From JAGQPD01 sp020426865 (GTDB taxonomy: Bacteria > Planctomycetota > Planctomycetia > Pirellulales > Pirellulaceae), in NCBI GenBank assembly GCA_041399065.1, contig JAWKTN010000010.1:186001-250000 (forward strand): 64,000 nucleotides of DNA, written 5' to 3'. A program made the translations under genes and the position numbers. A model generated the notes under the pieces. That model did no database searches. It had not been told where the DNA came from and worked only from the letters and a program-made list of their open reading frames with translations. Below, piece by piece: positions 54,196-62,763 of this stretch (within the stretch, counting starts at the first letter, position 1; each line of letters begins with the position of its first letter).

Positions 54196-56132
54196 ATCGA
54201 TTGTGGCCACCATCGAGAGTTGCATTGATTCGATCGACGATTGTCGCAGCCGTCTTTACCGGAATGGTGGCTTCTCTCTTGGTGGTTGATCTGGCAAGAA
54301 ACTCGCGTTTTCAAATGGCCGACATACCGGAGCTGCAGCAATTGCATCAGCGGTTGCACGATGGCTCCCGTGGACCCCAGGCTCTCGAGGCGTACCGCGA
54401 ATTGGATGCCGATGTCCGCCGGCAATTCTTCACGCACCAGGAATTTCTGCGACGCGGCGCGTACCTGTTATTTGGTGGCATGGCGGTGACGTTCGCTCTT
54501 TGGAGATGGTCGCAACAGCGAACCGTACCAGTGGTTGACCCGCGACTGATGCAGCGCCCGCGAATGCGTGAAGAGGTGGCTGTCTGGCGAGCGCAACAGA
54601 CAATGGTTCTGTTGACAGTGGCGACGCTCGTGACGCTCGTTGCCGTTTCCGTCGCCGCAAAGAATGACCCGCTCTGGAAAGCACCAACTACGGCGCGGCT
54701 GCATGAGTCGCCAGGGGGGTCTGCCGCGGAGGCGACCTCGACCGATCGTGTGGAGACTCACATAGCCGATGCGCATGAAGTAAACGGTGCTGCACCGGCG
54801 GCGCGTCAGCCTTCGAGCGTGGATCAGCGCCAGTGGCTGGCGGAATGGTCGCGGCAATGGCCCCGGTTTCGCGGGCCCGACGGTTCGGGACATTCTGCCA
54901 CCCAGGAACCGTTTCCGATTTGGGACGTGGCGTCCGGCAACAACGTTGCCTGGAGCGTGCCGGTGCCGTTGCCCGGCCATGGTTCGGCGATTGTCTGGAA
55001 CGACAACGTGCTGTTGGCGGGAGGTAACGAGGACGAATTGGCAGTGTTTTGCTTCCGTGCCAACGACGGTTCACTGCGTTGGCGGTACGACGTTGCGCAA
55101 GACGTGGCGTCTGGTGAAGCGTCGAGCGAAACGGAAATCTCTGACGATGTCGGCTATGCGGCGTCGACGCCGGTGACCGATGGCGCTGCGGTATATGCGA
55201 TCTTTCCGTCTGGTCAGTTGGTGGCGATTGAAATCGCGACCGGCCAGCTCCGTTGGTCGAAGCACCTGGGACCAATCGACAATGTATTTGGCCATGCTTC
55301 CTCGCTGGCAATGTATCCTGGTCATGTCGTTGTGCAAGTCGATCAAGGGGATAGCAACGACAAGGACGGGACGCCGAAGTCAAAACTTGTTTCCCTGTCT
55401 GCGGACAATGGCAACGTAGTATGGGAAGTGATGCGGGACGTCCCATGCTCGTGGACGACGCCGATCGTCGTGAGGCAAGCGAATGCAGGACAGAACGTTG
55501 AAGAGAATGCCACCGCCGAGGGCAACGAGCAGGGTGACGGATCAGGGGAAGACGTCATGCAGTTATGTGTCATCACCGCGGGTGACCCGTGGATCATCGC
55601 CTATGCAATTGAGGACGGCCGAGAACTGTGGCGTTGTGACGCCTTGGGACAGGATGTTGGGCCATCGCCGGTGTATGCCAATGGTTACGTTGTGGCCGCT
55701 TGCGAGAGTCCTGGCGTTGTTGTGGTACGCGGCGGTGGAAGTGGCGATGTTTCCGACTCACATTGTGTGTGGACCGATGCCACGGCCGCGCCCGATACGT
55801 GCAGTCCGCTCGTAGTACATGACTTGGTATTGGTAATGTCCTCGTTTGGCACGTTGGCGTGCTACGATTTGGCAACGGGTGGTGATCCGCTGTGGCAGGA
55901 AGATTTTGATGATCAGTTCACCGCGTCGCCGATCGCCAGCGTGGATCAAGTCCTGTTGGTCGGTCACACCGGCCAGTGCTGGGTGATCAAGCCAACTCGC
56001 GATGGATGTGAGACGACGGCCGAATTATTGGTTGGGGAAACTTGTGCGGCGACACCGGCGGTCGTGGGCAAACGGCTGATTGTGCGTGGAGAGTCGCATC
56101 TGTTCTGTTTCGAAACGAAGGAGTCTCCATGA
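54192..56132 (+). CDS. Membrane-anchored PQQ-like beta-propeller (redox operon gene 6)
   Basis: 646 aa. Three hydrophobic helices precede the propeller: one near residues 12-35 (STIVAAVFTGMVASLLVVDLA), one near 92-108 (YLLFGGMAVTFALW) and one near 135-160 (VLLTVATLVTLVAVSVAA). A low-complexity acidic/polar stretch follows, then the propeller from about residue 215 (WPRFRGPDGSGHSAT, VAWSVPVPLPGHGSAI, GSLRWRYD, GQLRWSKHLG, GRELWRCDALG). The FRGPDG opening resembles gene 1. No visible PQQ ligands can be assigned. ATGA-coupled to its neighbours. A paired role with gene 1 at the outside of the membrane is likely. Confidence 0.8.
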   Translation: MNRLWPPSRVALIRSTIVAAVFTGMVASLLVVDLARNSRFQMADIPELQQLHQRLHDGSRGPQALEAYRELDADVRRQFFTHQEFLRRGAYLLFGGMAVTFALWRWSQQRTVPVVDPRLMQRPRMREEVAVWRAQQTMVLLTVATLVTLVAVSVAAKNDPLWKAPTTARLHESPGGSAAEATSTDRVETHIADAHEVNGAAPAARQPSSVDQRQWLAEWSRQWPRFRGPDGSGHSATQEPFPIWDVASGNNVAWSVPVPLPGHGSAIVWNDNVLLAGGNEDELAVFCFRANDGSLRWRYDVAQDVASGEASSETEISDDVGYAASTPVTDGAAVYAIFPSGQLVAIEIATGQLRWSKHLGPIDNVFGHASSLAMYPGHVVVQVDQGDSNDKDGTPKSKLVSLSADNGNVVWEVMRDVPCSWTTPIVVRQANAGQNVEENATAEGNEQGDGSGEDVMQLCVITAGDPWIIAYAIEDGRELWRCDALGQDVGPSPVYANGYVVAACESPGVVVVRGGGSGDVSDSHCVWTDATAAPDTCSPLVVHDLVLVMSSFGTLACYDLATGGDPLWQEDFDDQFTASPIASVDQVLLVGHTGQCWVIKPTRDGCETTAELLVGETCAATPAVVGKRLIVRGESHLFCFETKESP

Positions 56133-58483
56133 GGGGCGTTGATCTGCAGTTTGTCGATGAGGCGGTGCGACGATGCGGTCGGGAACCCGATTCGGTGATT
56201 CCGATCCTGCAATCGCTTCAAGATCACTACCGCTACCTGCCGGCCGAGGCGATTGAGCGGGTTTGTGAGCTTACCGATATCACGCCCGCCGCCATCACTG
56301 GAGTGTCAACGTTCTACGATCGTTTTCGCCACCGGCCGGTTGGCAAACATATCGTGCAAGTTTGTCATGGCACGGCCTGCCACGTCAAAGGAGCAGGATT
56401 GGTGCACGATGCGCTGCGGCAACGACTGAACTTGGCGGGCGATCAAGATACGGATGCGGAAGGCCGATTCACGTTGCAGCCAGTTGCATGTTTGGGATGT
56501 TGCACATTGGCACCCGTCGTACAGATTGATGACGCGACGCATGGGCGAGTTACAGTTCAAGCGGTCCCTGAGTTGCTGCATTCGGCGTTGACCGCGGCCA
56601 AGTCCAAACCGGCACGCACGAAGAAAGTACTGGCACCGGCGGCAGCGTGTAGCGAGATACGAATTGGACTTGGTTCGTGTTGCGTTGCGCAAGGAAGTGG
56701 CCAGGTGTACGAAGCGGTCGAGTCGATTCTCAATGAGACGGGGGCGGCGGCTACACTCAAGCGAGTGGGTTGCGTGGGCATGTGCCATCAAACGCCGCTT
56801 GTCGAACTGGTGGGATTGGATGGGACATCGAAACTGTATTCGCACGTGCAACCCGATAGTGCTCGGCGGATTGTGCTCAATAACTTCGCGCCGCGTGGCA
56901 TTGTCAATCGGTTGTGGTATGCCACGCAGAACTGGTTTGAACGATTTCAAAGTGATGTGCGTCCTGTTACGGACCAAGCGCAGGGAATCGACGTTCGTGA
57001 CCCGCCCGTTTGCGCCTTTTTGGGACCACAAATTCGTTTGGCGACGGAAGATAGTGGTCACGTTGATCCATTGGATTTGGCCGAATACCGTTGTCACGGC
57101 GGGTTTTCTGCGCTACAAAAGTGTGTGGATGACGACAAGTGTCAGCAAGTGATCGAGAGTATCCGCACCAGTGGTCTGCGAGGGCGTGGCGGTGCCGGAT
57201 TTCCGACACATGCCAAATGGACAAAGATGTTCGAGCAACAAGGTGAGACGAAATATGTGATTTGCAACGGCGACGAAGGGGATCCTGGAGCCTTCATGGA
57301 TCGGATGCTGCTGGAATCGTTCCCTTATCGCATTATCGAAGGTCTGGCGATTGCCGCCGTCACCGTGGGAGCGAAAGAAGCGATCTTTTATATTCGCGCC
57401 GAATATCCATTGGCAGTCGCTCGCATTCGAAAGGCACTGGCGCGATGCGAAGAAGAGGGGGTGATCGGCGCAAGCGTGTTGGGAAGCAATCACGCGTTGA
57501 AGATGTCGGTAAAGGAGGGAGCAGGGGCTTTTATTTGTGGGGAAGAGACGGCACTGATCCATTCGCTGGAAGGTGGACGAGGGACACCTCGTTTGCGGCC
57601 ACCGTTTCCCGTTGAATCAGGGTTGCACGGCTATCCCACATTGATCAACAACGTCGAGACACTGGCGTGCATCCCCTGGATTCTGAGAAACGGTGCCGAC
57701 CGGTTCGCCGCCCTGGGGACGGCGACAAGCAAGGGGACCAAGGTTTTTGCGTTGGCCGGCAAGATCCAGCGAGGCGGCTTGATCGAGGTGCCGATGGGTG
57801 TCACGCTGCGTGAAATCGTCGAGCACATCGGCGGGGGCGTCGCGCCCGGACGTACATTCAAGGCGGTTCAGGTGGGCGGACCCTCGGGCGGTTGCGTGCC
57901 GGCCGAGCTTGCCGATATCCCGGTCGACTACGAGCGTTTGCGCGAAGTCGGCGCGATCATGGGTAGCGGCGGGTTGGTGGTGCTCGATGATCAGGACTGC
58001 ATGGTCGATATCGCTCGCTACTTCCTCCGATTCACGCAAGATCAATCGTGCGGCAAGTGCACCTTCTGTCGCATTGGCACTCGCCGAATGCTGGACATCC
58101 TCGATCGGATTTGTACGGGGCAGGGGAAGCCAGCCGACCTCGACAACCTCGAAAATCTTTCGCGTCAGGTCGGCGCGGGATCGCTGTGCGGATTGGGTAA
58201 AACGGCGCCGAATCCTGTGTTGTCTACGTTAAAGTATTTTCGTGACGAATATGAAGCTCATCTGCAGGGTCGCTGTCCTGCCGGAAAATGTGTTTCGCTC
58301 ATCAAGTATTCTGTCAATGATAAATGCATCGGTTGCACAATCTGTTCCCAACAGTGTCCGGTGCAGGCGATCCCTTGGTCTCCCTATCGCAAGCACTGGA
58401 TTGATCCGGAAAAGTGCACTCGCTGCGACGCTTGTCGTCAAGGGTGTCCTGAACACGCGATTGAAGTTGTCTCGATGAGGTAG
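56129..58483 (+). CDS. Fused NuoE-NuoF (HydC-HydB-like) NADH:ferredoxin-type flavoprotein (redox operon gene 7)
   Basis: 784 aa from ATG 56129 (ATGA-coupled; the frame is open to 56042 but out of register with the family). Residues about 1-155: NuoE-type thioredoxin fold with [2Fe-2S] ligands in CHGTAC and CLGCC. About 180-260: a second thioredoxin-like [2Fe-2S] domain (GLGSCC, CVGMCH). About 330-620: NuoF, with FMN loop GRGGAGFPTHAKW, NADH loop CNGDEGDPGAFMDRM, ICGEETALIHSLEG, and cluster N3 motif SCGKCTFCRIGT. The C-terminus has two [4Fe-4S] ferredoxin motifs (CIGCTICSQQCP and CTRCDACRQGCP). NuoE is normally a separate subunit. The layout resembles the B and C subunits of NADH-linked bifurcating enzymes. 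Confidence 0.9.
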   Translation: MRGVDLQFVDEAVRRCGREPDSVIPILQSLQDHYRYLPAEAIERVCELTDITPAAITGVSTFYDRFRHRPVGKHIVQVCHGTACHVKGAGLVHDALRQRLNLAGDQDTDAEGRFTLQPVACLGCCTLAPVVQIDDATHGRVTVQAVPELLHSALTAAKSKPARTKKVLAPAAACSEIRIGLGSCCVAQGSGQVYEAVESILNETGAAATLKRVGCVGMCHQTPLVELVGLDGTSKLYSHVQPDSARRIVLNNFAPRGIVNRLWYATQNWFERFQSDVRPVTDQAQGIDVRDPPVCAFLGPQIRLATEDSGHVDPLDLAEYRCHGGFSALQKCVDDDKCQQVIESIRTSGLRGRGGAGFPTHAKWTKMFEQQGETKYVICNGDEGDPGAFMDRMLLESFPYRIIEGLAIAAVTVGAKEAIFYIRAEYPLAVARIRKALARCEEEGVIGASVLGSNHALKMSVKEGAGAFICGEETALIHSLEGGRGTPRLRPPFPVESGLHGYPTLINNVETLACIPWILRNGADRFAALGTATSKGTKVFALAGKIQRGGLIEVPMGVTLREIVEHIGGGVAPGRTFKAVQVGGPSGGCVPAELADIPVDYERLREVGAIMGSGGLVVLDDQDCMVDIARYFLRFTQDQSCGKCTFCRIGTRRMLDILDRICTGQGKPADLDNLENLSRQVGAGSLCGLGKTAPNPVLSTLKYFRDEYEAHLQGRCPAGKCVSLIKYSVNDKCIGCTICSQQCPVQAIPWSPYRKHWIDPEKCTRCDACRQGCPEHAIEVVSMR

Positions 58484-58487
58484 CGTG

Positions 58488-60059
58488 ATGGTAGCAACAA
58501 CGATGGTCAAGATCACGATCGACGGACGAATAGCGGAAGTCGCGCCGGCGACAACGGTGCTGCATGCCGCCGAAGGGCTGGGGATCTCTATTCCTACATT
58601 GTGTCATCTCGAAGGTTGCTCACCAACAACGTCCTGTCAGATATGTCTCGTGAAGAACGCGTTAACCGGACAATTCGTCCCTTCTTGTGCAACTAAAGTT
58701 ACCGATGGGATGATCGTGGAAAGCGAAACGGAGGAAGTGCACGAGATGCGGCGGACGGCGCTGGAACTGCTGCTGAGCGACCACTTGGGAGATTGCTTAG
58801 CACCATGTTTCTTTGCCTGTCCAGCTCATATGGATATCCCATTAATGTTGCAGCAAATCGGCGACCGGCATTTGCAGGATGCGGTTGCCACAATAAAACG
58901 TGACATTGCGATGCCAGCGACTTTGGGCCGAGTCTGCCCGAAGCCGTGCGAGAAGGGATGTCGACGCAATGCCTCGGATGAACCAGTAACGGTTTGTGAA
59001 TTGAAACGGCATGTGGCAGACGTCGATTTGGCCAGCGGTGATCCGTATGTGCCAACTTGCTTGCCCGATACCGGCAAACGCATCGCGATTGTCGGAGCGG
59101 GTCCGACCGGTCTGGCCGCGGCATTTTATCTGCGGCAGCAAGGACATGCCTGCGATTTGTTTGAAAGACAGCCGGAAGCAGGTGGGCGATTGCATGATGA
59201 ATGCGCCAGCGGCACGTTGCCAATCGATGTGTTACGCGGCGAGGTGCGACAAGTTGAAAAAGTGGGCGTAAACTTTCATTTGGCAACGCCTATTGCGGAT
59301 CGGCACGCGTGGGATCGATTGCTGGACGAGTTTGATGTGGTGGTGGCATGTTGTGGCGCGAGTGACGTGGCACAGTTGCAGTCGTGGGGATTGCCGGTCG
59401 ATAAGCGTGGCGTCGCGATCAACAAAGAGACGTATCAAACCGACAATCCACGTCTGTTTGCCGCGGGCAATGCGATTCGCGGCAAAGGGCTGGTGGTCAG
59501 GAGTATCGCGGACGGCAAGGAAGCGGCGATCGCGATTGGGCAGTACCTGGTGGGCGAGGTCGTGCGTGGACCGGGCAAGCCGTTTTCGTCGCGGATCGGT
59601 AAGTTGACCGCTGAAGAAATGCCGCCCTATCTAGCAGGGGCCTTGAACGTACCGCGGCAGGAGCCAGTCAAGAACGCATTGTTCGTGCTAGACAACGCCG
59701 TGGAACAGTCGGAACGATGTCTGGCCTGCGGATGCCAAGGGCATGGCACATGCCGATTAGAGGCCTATTCACAGCAATACGACGCCGACAGTTCGCGGTA
59801 TGCTGGCGAGCGCCGGCCGTACGAGGTGGTCAATCGTGGGGGACATGTGCTGTTCGAGCCCGGCAAATGTATCAAGTGCGAGTTATGTGTGCAGATTGCC
59901 GAACGTGCCGGTGAACCGTTGGGAATCACGTTTGTCGGACGCGGTTTCGACGTTCGATTGCAGGTGCCCTTCGGTCACACGATCGACGAAGGACTCGGGA
60001 ACGTCGCGCGGCAGTGTGTCGAGGCATGTCCTACCGCCGCTTTATATTTTGCGAGGTAG
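58488..60059 (+). CDS. [2Fe-2S]/GltD-like FAD oxidoreductase with ferredoxin domain (redox operon gene 8)
   Basis: 523 aa. ATG 58488 is preferred (GAGG 7 bases upstream); GTG 58485 would give one extra residue. An N-terminal [2Fe-2S] domain (PTLCHLEGCSPTTSCQICL) leads into the NADPH-oxidoreductase part: an N-terminal FeS helical domain (CLAPCFFACPAHMDIP and CPKPCEKGC), the FAD-binding GAGPTGLAAAFYL, and the NAD(P)-binding/flavin region (FAAGNAIRGKGLVVRSIADG). CxxC clusters follow near SERCLACGCQGHGTC and FEPGKCIKCELC. The fold is that of the glutamate synthase small subunit/NfnB. It could oxidise or reduce NADPH and exchange electrons with the NuoEF fusion. No catalytic formate or hydrogen domain is present. 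Confidence 0.85.
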   Translation: MVATTMVKITIDGRIAEVAPATTVLHAAEGLGISIPTLCHLEGCSPTTSCQICLVKNALTGQFVPSCATKVTDGMIVESETEEVHEMRRTALELLLSDHLGDCLAPCFFACPAHMDIPLMLQQIGDRHLQDAVATIKRDIAMPATLGRVCPKPCEKGCRRNASDEPVTVCELKRHVADVDLASGDPYVPTCLPDTGKRIAIVGAGPTGLAAAFYLRQQGHACDLFERQPEAGGRLHDECASGTLPIDVLRGEVRQVEKVGVNFHLATPIADRHAWDRLLDEFDVVVACCGASDVAQLQSWGLPVDKRGVAINKETYQTDNPRLFAAGNAIRGKGLVVRSIADGKEAAIAIGQYLVGEVVRGPGKPFSSRIGKLTAEEMPPYLAGALNVPRQEPVKNALFVLDNAVEQSERCLACGCQGHGTCRLEAYSQQYDADSSRYAGERRPYEVVNRGGHVLFEPGKCIKCELCVQIAERAGEPLGITFVGRGFDVRLQVPFGHTIDEGLGNVARQCVEACPTAALYFAR

Positions 60060-60212
60060 ATGGGCCAAGACTAGCGAAGGCACAATGAAGTGCCATCTGT
60101 CGGTGAATGCGGAACGCAAGACTCTGTCCATTCTCCCCAATCCACGCAGTTTAAGGTGTTTGCTATCATATCGTAGTTCGCAGGGCCACCCGTAACTACG
60201 GAGTTAATACTG

Positions 60213-60902
60213 ATGAAGCGGCAATGGGGTGAAGCGGAGTTGTCAGATCAATGGTCCCTAAGTCACGATGAATTCGAGCTACTCCGTAATCGTTCTGCGA
60301 AGGGCCGATTAGCATTCGCAGCAATGCTCAAGTTTTTTCAACATGAAGGCCGTTTTCCGCAGGGCGCACATGAGGTACCCAAAGTCGCCCTGTTATATCT
60401 GGCCGAGCAAATTGGTGTGGGTGCCGAATCGTTGTACACCTATGACTTCAATGGACGCACTGCCAAACGTGACCGTAAAAGCATCCGTCGACGGCTCGGA
60501 TTTCATCGGATAACCTCGGACGAATCCAAGGCGCTAACCGCGTGGCTGCGCACGAACGTGTTTCCAGTCGACCACAAGCCCGAGCATGTGCATGAATCGG
60601 TGTCGACGTGGTGTCGGACGCGAAAGATTGAACCGCCGACCCCGCCACATCTTCAGCGGGTCCTTGGCGCGGCTTTGAGCCGATTCGAGAACGACTTTTT
60701 TTCCTTCACGTTCGAATCACTTCCTTCCGCAGTTCGTGTGGCGATGGACGAGCTGGTACTGTCATCGGACGAAGGCGATTCGGAGAATGTGACGACGCCA
60801 TTTGCCGAAATGTCCGTTGATTCTGGCCGACCAAGCTTGGATAGCGTCTTAGGCGAAGTTGCCAAGTTAAGCCGAATTAACCACTCACGTTCCGCACCCT
60901 GA
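60213..60902 (+). pseudogene. Tn3-family transposase, N-terminal fragment (DUF4158)
   Basis: 229 aa. WSLSHDEFELLRNRSAKGRL, FAAMLKFFQHEGRFPQGA and the GRTAKRDRKSIRRRLGF segment match the DUF4158 start of Tn3-type transposases. The normal protein is about 1000 aa; the C-terminal DDE catalytic part is missing. The frame runs on through about KLSRI (60876), after which NHSRSAP and the stop come from the neighbouring element. The likely cause is insertion of the IS1634-type element on its 3' side. A short palindrome (CGTAGTT/AACTACG, 60172-60200) lies upstream. Confidence 0.8.
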
Positions 60903-62624
60903 AATCGAAGTTTGTCGGTCGGGGGGCCGGCAGCATTTGGTTTTGAACGCGCGCAGCGCATTGGGTGGGATGTTCATCATCTCGATGAGACGACGTTGCA
61001 CCGTGTTCAGCTCCGCGAGGCGTCGATGCGTTTCGCCTTTGTGTTTCATGATCACAATCGCCAAATCCTCAAATTGCTCCAGAATCGAACGACCCGTGGG
61101 AGCGCGACTTGGACGCCCTTCGGGATAGATGCCATACATCGGCTCGCCGTCGAGTGACTGTCGGACATCACGTTCCATCAACGAAAGGGCCATTAACGCC
61201 CACAACAGAACGTACATCAGACCGGCAATCCGAAGCGGCTTCTCCAAAAACATCGGAGCAATTGCTAACGGCCCCTTCATGTCGCCGATCCGTCGCTCAA
61301 CGTGAATCTGCTCTTTGTATTCCACCAACACTTTCGATGTCGGATACTGCTTCTTGGGCAAATCGGTTTTTAGAACATAGGCTCCATCCAATTGCGCCAG
61401 ACGTTTCAGTTCCCGTTCGTCGATGTGCCAACGCAGCGAAAACTTTCCAGAACGCCGCGACAATTCGTAATGAAACACTTCGCCAACCGCATACTTACCT
61501 TTCGCCAACTCCAACCGAGAAACAATCTTCTCGCGGGTCTTCAAACTGTACTTGTTTAGATTCCTTTCGATCGCTTCAAACTCGGCGCGAATCTTGCTCA
61601 GATGCCGCTGCCGCGTTTTGCCTTCTTGCTCGGCCTTCGCTTCGCTCCAGACAAAGATTTGACGGTACTGCAGTCGAACCTGCCGACCATCCACCTCGCC
61701 TGCGATCGTCTTGTATTTTTCATAAGTCTTGTATTTTGGTCTTTTCTCATCGGGCAGATGTTGTTTACTCTTTGGGCAATAGTCAACGAGCTTCATCTCC
61801 TTGAGATGTTTCCGATACTCGTCCTTGAGTTGCGGTTGAAGGACACCTCCACAAAGGAACTGACCGCCCGCCGCTTTGTTCGTCAAAAGATTTTCCGGAG
61901 AGTCAAACTTGGTATCCGCCGTGTACACCAACGATTTCGTCGGCAACATGTCTCTTAGTCGTTGCATGTTTTCGATATGGGTTTTCACTTCCGCTTCATT
62001 GCCATCGAAAGGGAGCAAGTCGATGGGAACGGCGCCGTCGCGAGTAACGTTGATTCCGAACTGGACCTGCTTGACATTCTTGCGGCCGCTTTTGGTGCGT
62101 CCATACATCGGCTGGGGGCCTTCCGTCGTCGTTTTCTCGTCCCCTTCGGTCGTCGTTTCGTCTTTGCTCGGCTCCTCGAGTTCCGTTTGGTCTTCCCCGT
62201 TTTGCTTCAACTGCCGTTCGTAAGCTCCATACAATTCCACGTTGGAGATGTCATAATGAATGTTGGTCACCTTGAGCTTGAAGGTTTTCACCAGATGCAA
62301 GACTAATTGCGACTGGATCGAGAAGGCATGTTTGGCAACGCGTTCCAACGCACGCCCTAAACGATCGTCGTTAAGCTGCTCGGCAGGGATGTCGTAATAG
62401 TCGCAGACGCCGGCTCGTTCTGCCCACTCTCCGATCTTGTATTGAGCTTTCGGATTGAGCAGTCGATTGCACACCATAATCTCGACCAAAGTTCCCAGTG
62501 GAATGTCTCCGTTCCATGGAACACGCTCGTCAATGATTTGCGCTAATCGCATCTTCTCCAAGTAAGCAACAACGACGGGCAACGCACCAACTCTTTTGGT
62601 CTGAAAACGAGTCGTGGCATCCAT
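60885..62624 (-). CDS. IS1634-type transposase
   Basis: 579 aa, uninterrupted from ATG 62624. It has the DUF4277-like N-terminal domain (LPVVVAYLEKMRLAQIIDERVPW, GTLVEIMVCNRLLNP), then DISNVELYGAYERQ and the FGINVTRDGAVPIDLLPFDG catalytic core region with the DDE Asp in VYTADTKFD. The conserved region LRIAGLMYVLLWALMALSLMERDV lies near the C-terminus. It is unusual in being intact while its neighbours are broken, so it may be a recent arrival. Its C-terminus overlaps the Tn3 fragment's 3' end. Confidence 0.9.
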   Translation of the reverse strand: MDATTRFQTKRVGALPVVVAYLEKMRLAQIIDERVPWNGDIPLGTLVEIMVCNRLLNPKAQYKIGEWAERAGVCDYYDIPAEQLNDDRLGRALERVAKHAFSIQSQLVLHLVKTFKLKVTNIHYDISNVELYGAYERQLKQNGEDQTELEEPSKDETTTEGDEKTTTEGPQPMYGRTKSGRKNVKQVQFGINVTRDGAVPIDLLPFDGNEAEVKTHIENMQRLRDMLPTKSLVYTADTKFDSPENLLTNKAAGGQFLCGGVLQPQLKDEYRKHLKEMKLVDYCPKSKQHLPDEKRPKYKTYEKYKTIAGEVDGRQVRLQYRQIFVWSEAKAEQEGKTRQRHLSKIRAEFEAIERNLNKYSLKTREKIVSRLELAKGKYAVGEVFHYELSRRSGKFSLRWHIDERELKRLAQLDGAYVLKTDLPKKQYPTSKVLVEYKEQIHVERRIGDMKGPLAIAPMFLEKPLRIAGLMYVLLWALMALSLMERDVRQSLDGEPMYGIYPEGRPSRAPTGRSILEQFEDLAIVIMKHKGETHRRLAELNTVQRRLIEMMNIPPNALRAFKTKCCRPPDRQTSISGCGT

Positions 62625-62763
62625 TCCACTCTCCCAGTATTGAAATTAACGAATAGTCCGTAAGCGCCCGACCTGGGCAAGTGGCTGAAGTGGGGCGCGT
62701 CAGGGGCTGGTTGCCGCGTGGGCACCGGCTCGTGGCAAACTGCGTCAAAGTGAAGGGGGTCGG

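Noticed and set aside
58485..60059. Formate dehydrogenase alpha subunit for redox operon gene 8
   Set aside because: The [2Fe-2S] and GltD-like FAD/NAD(P) parts are present, but there is no molybdopterin-binding catalytic domain.
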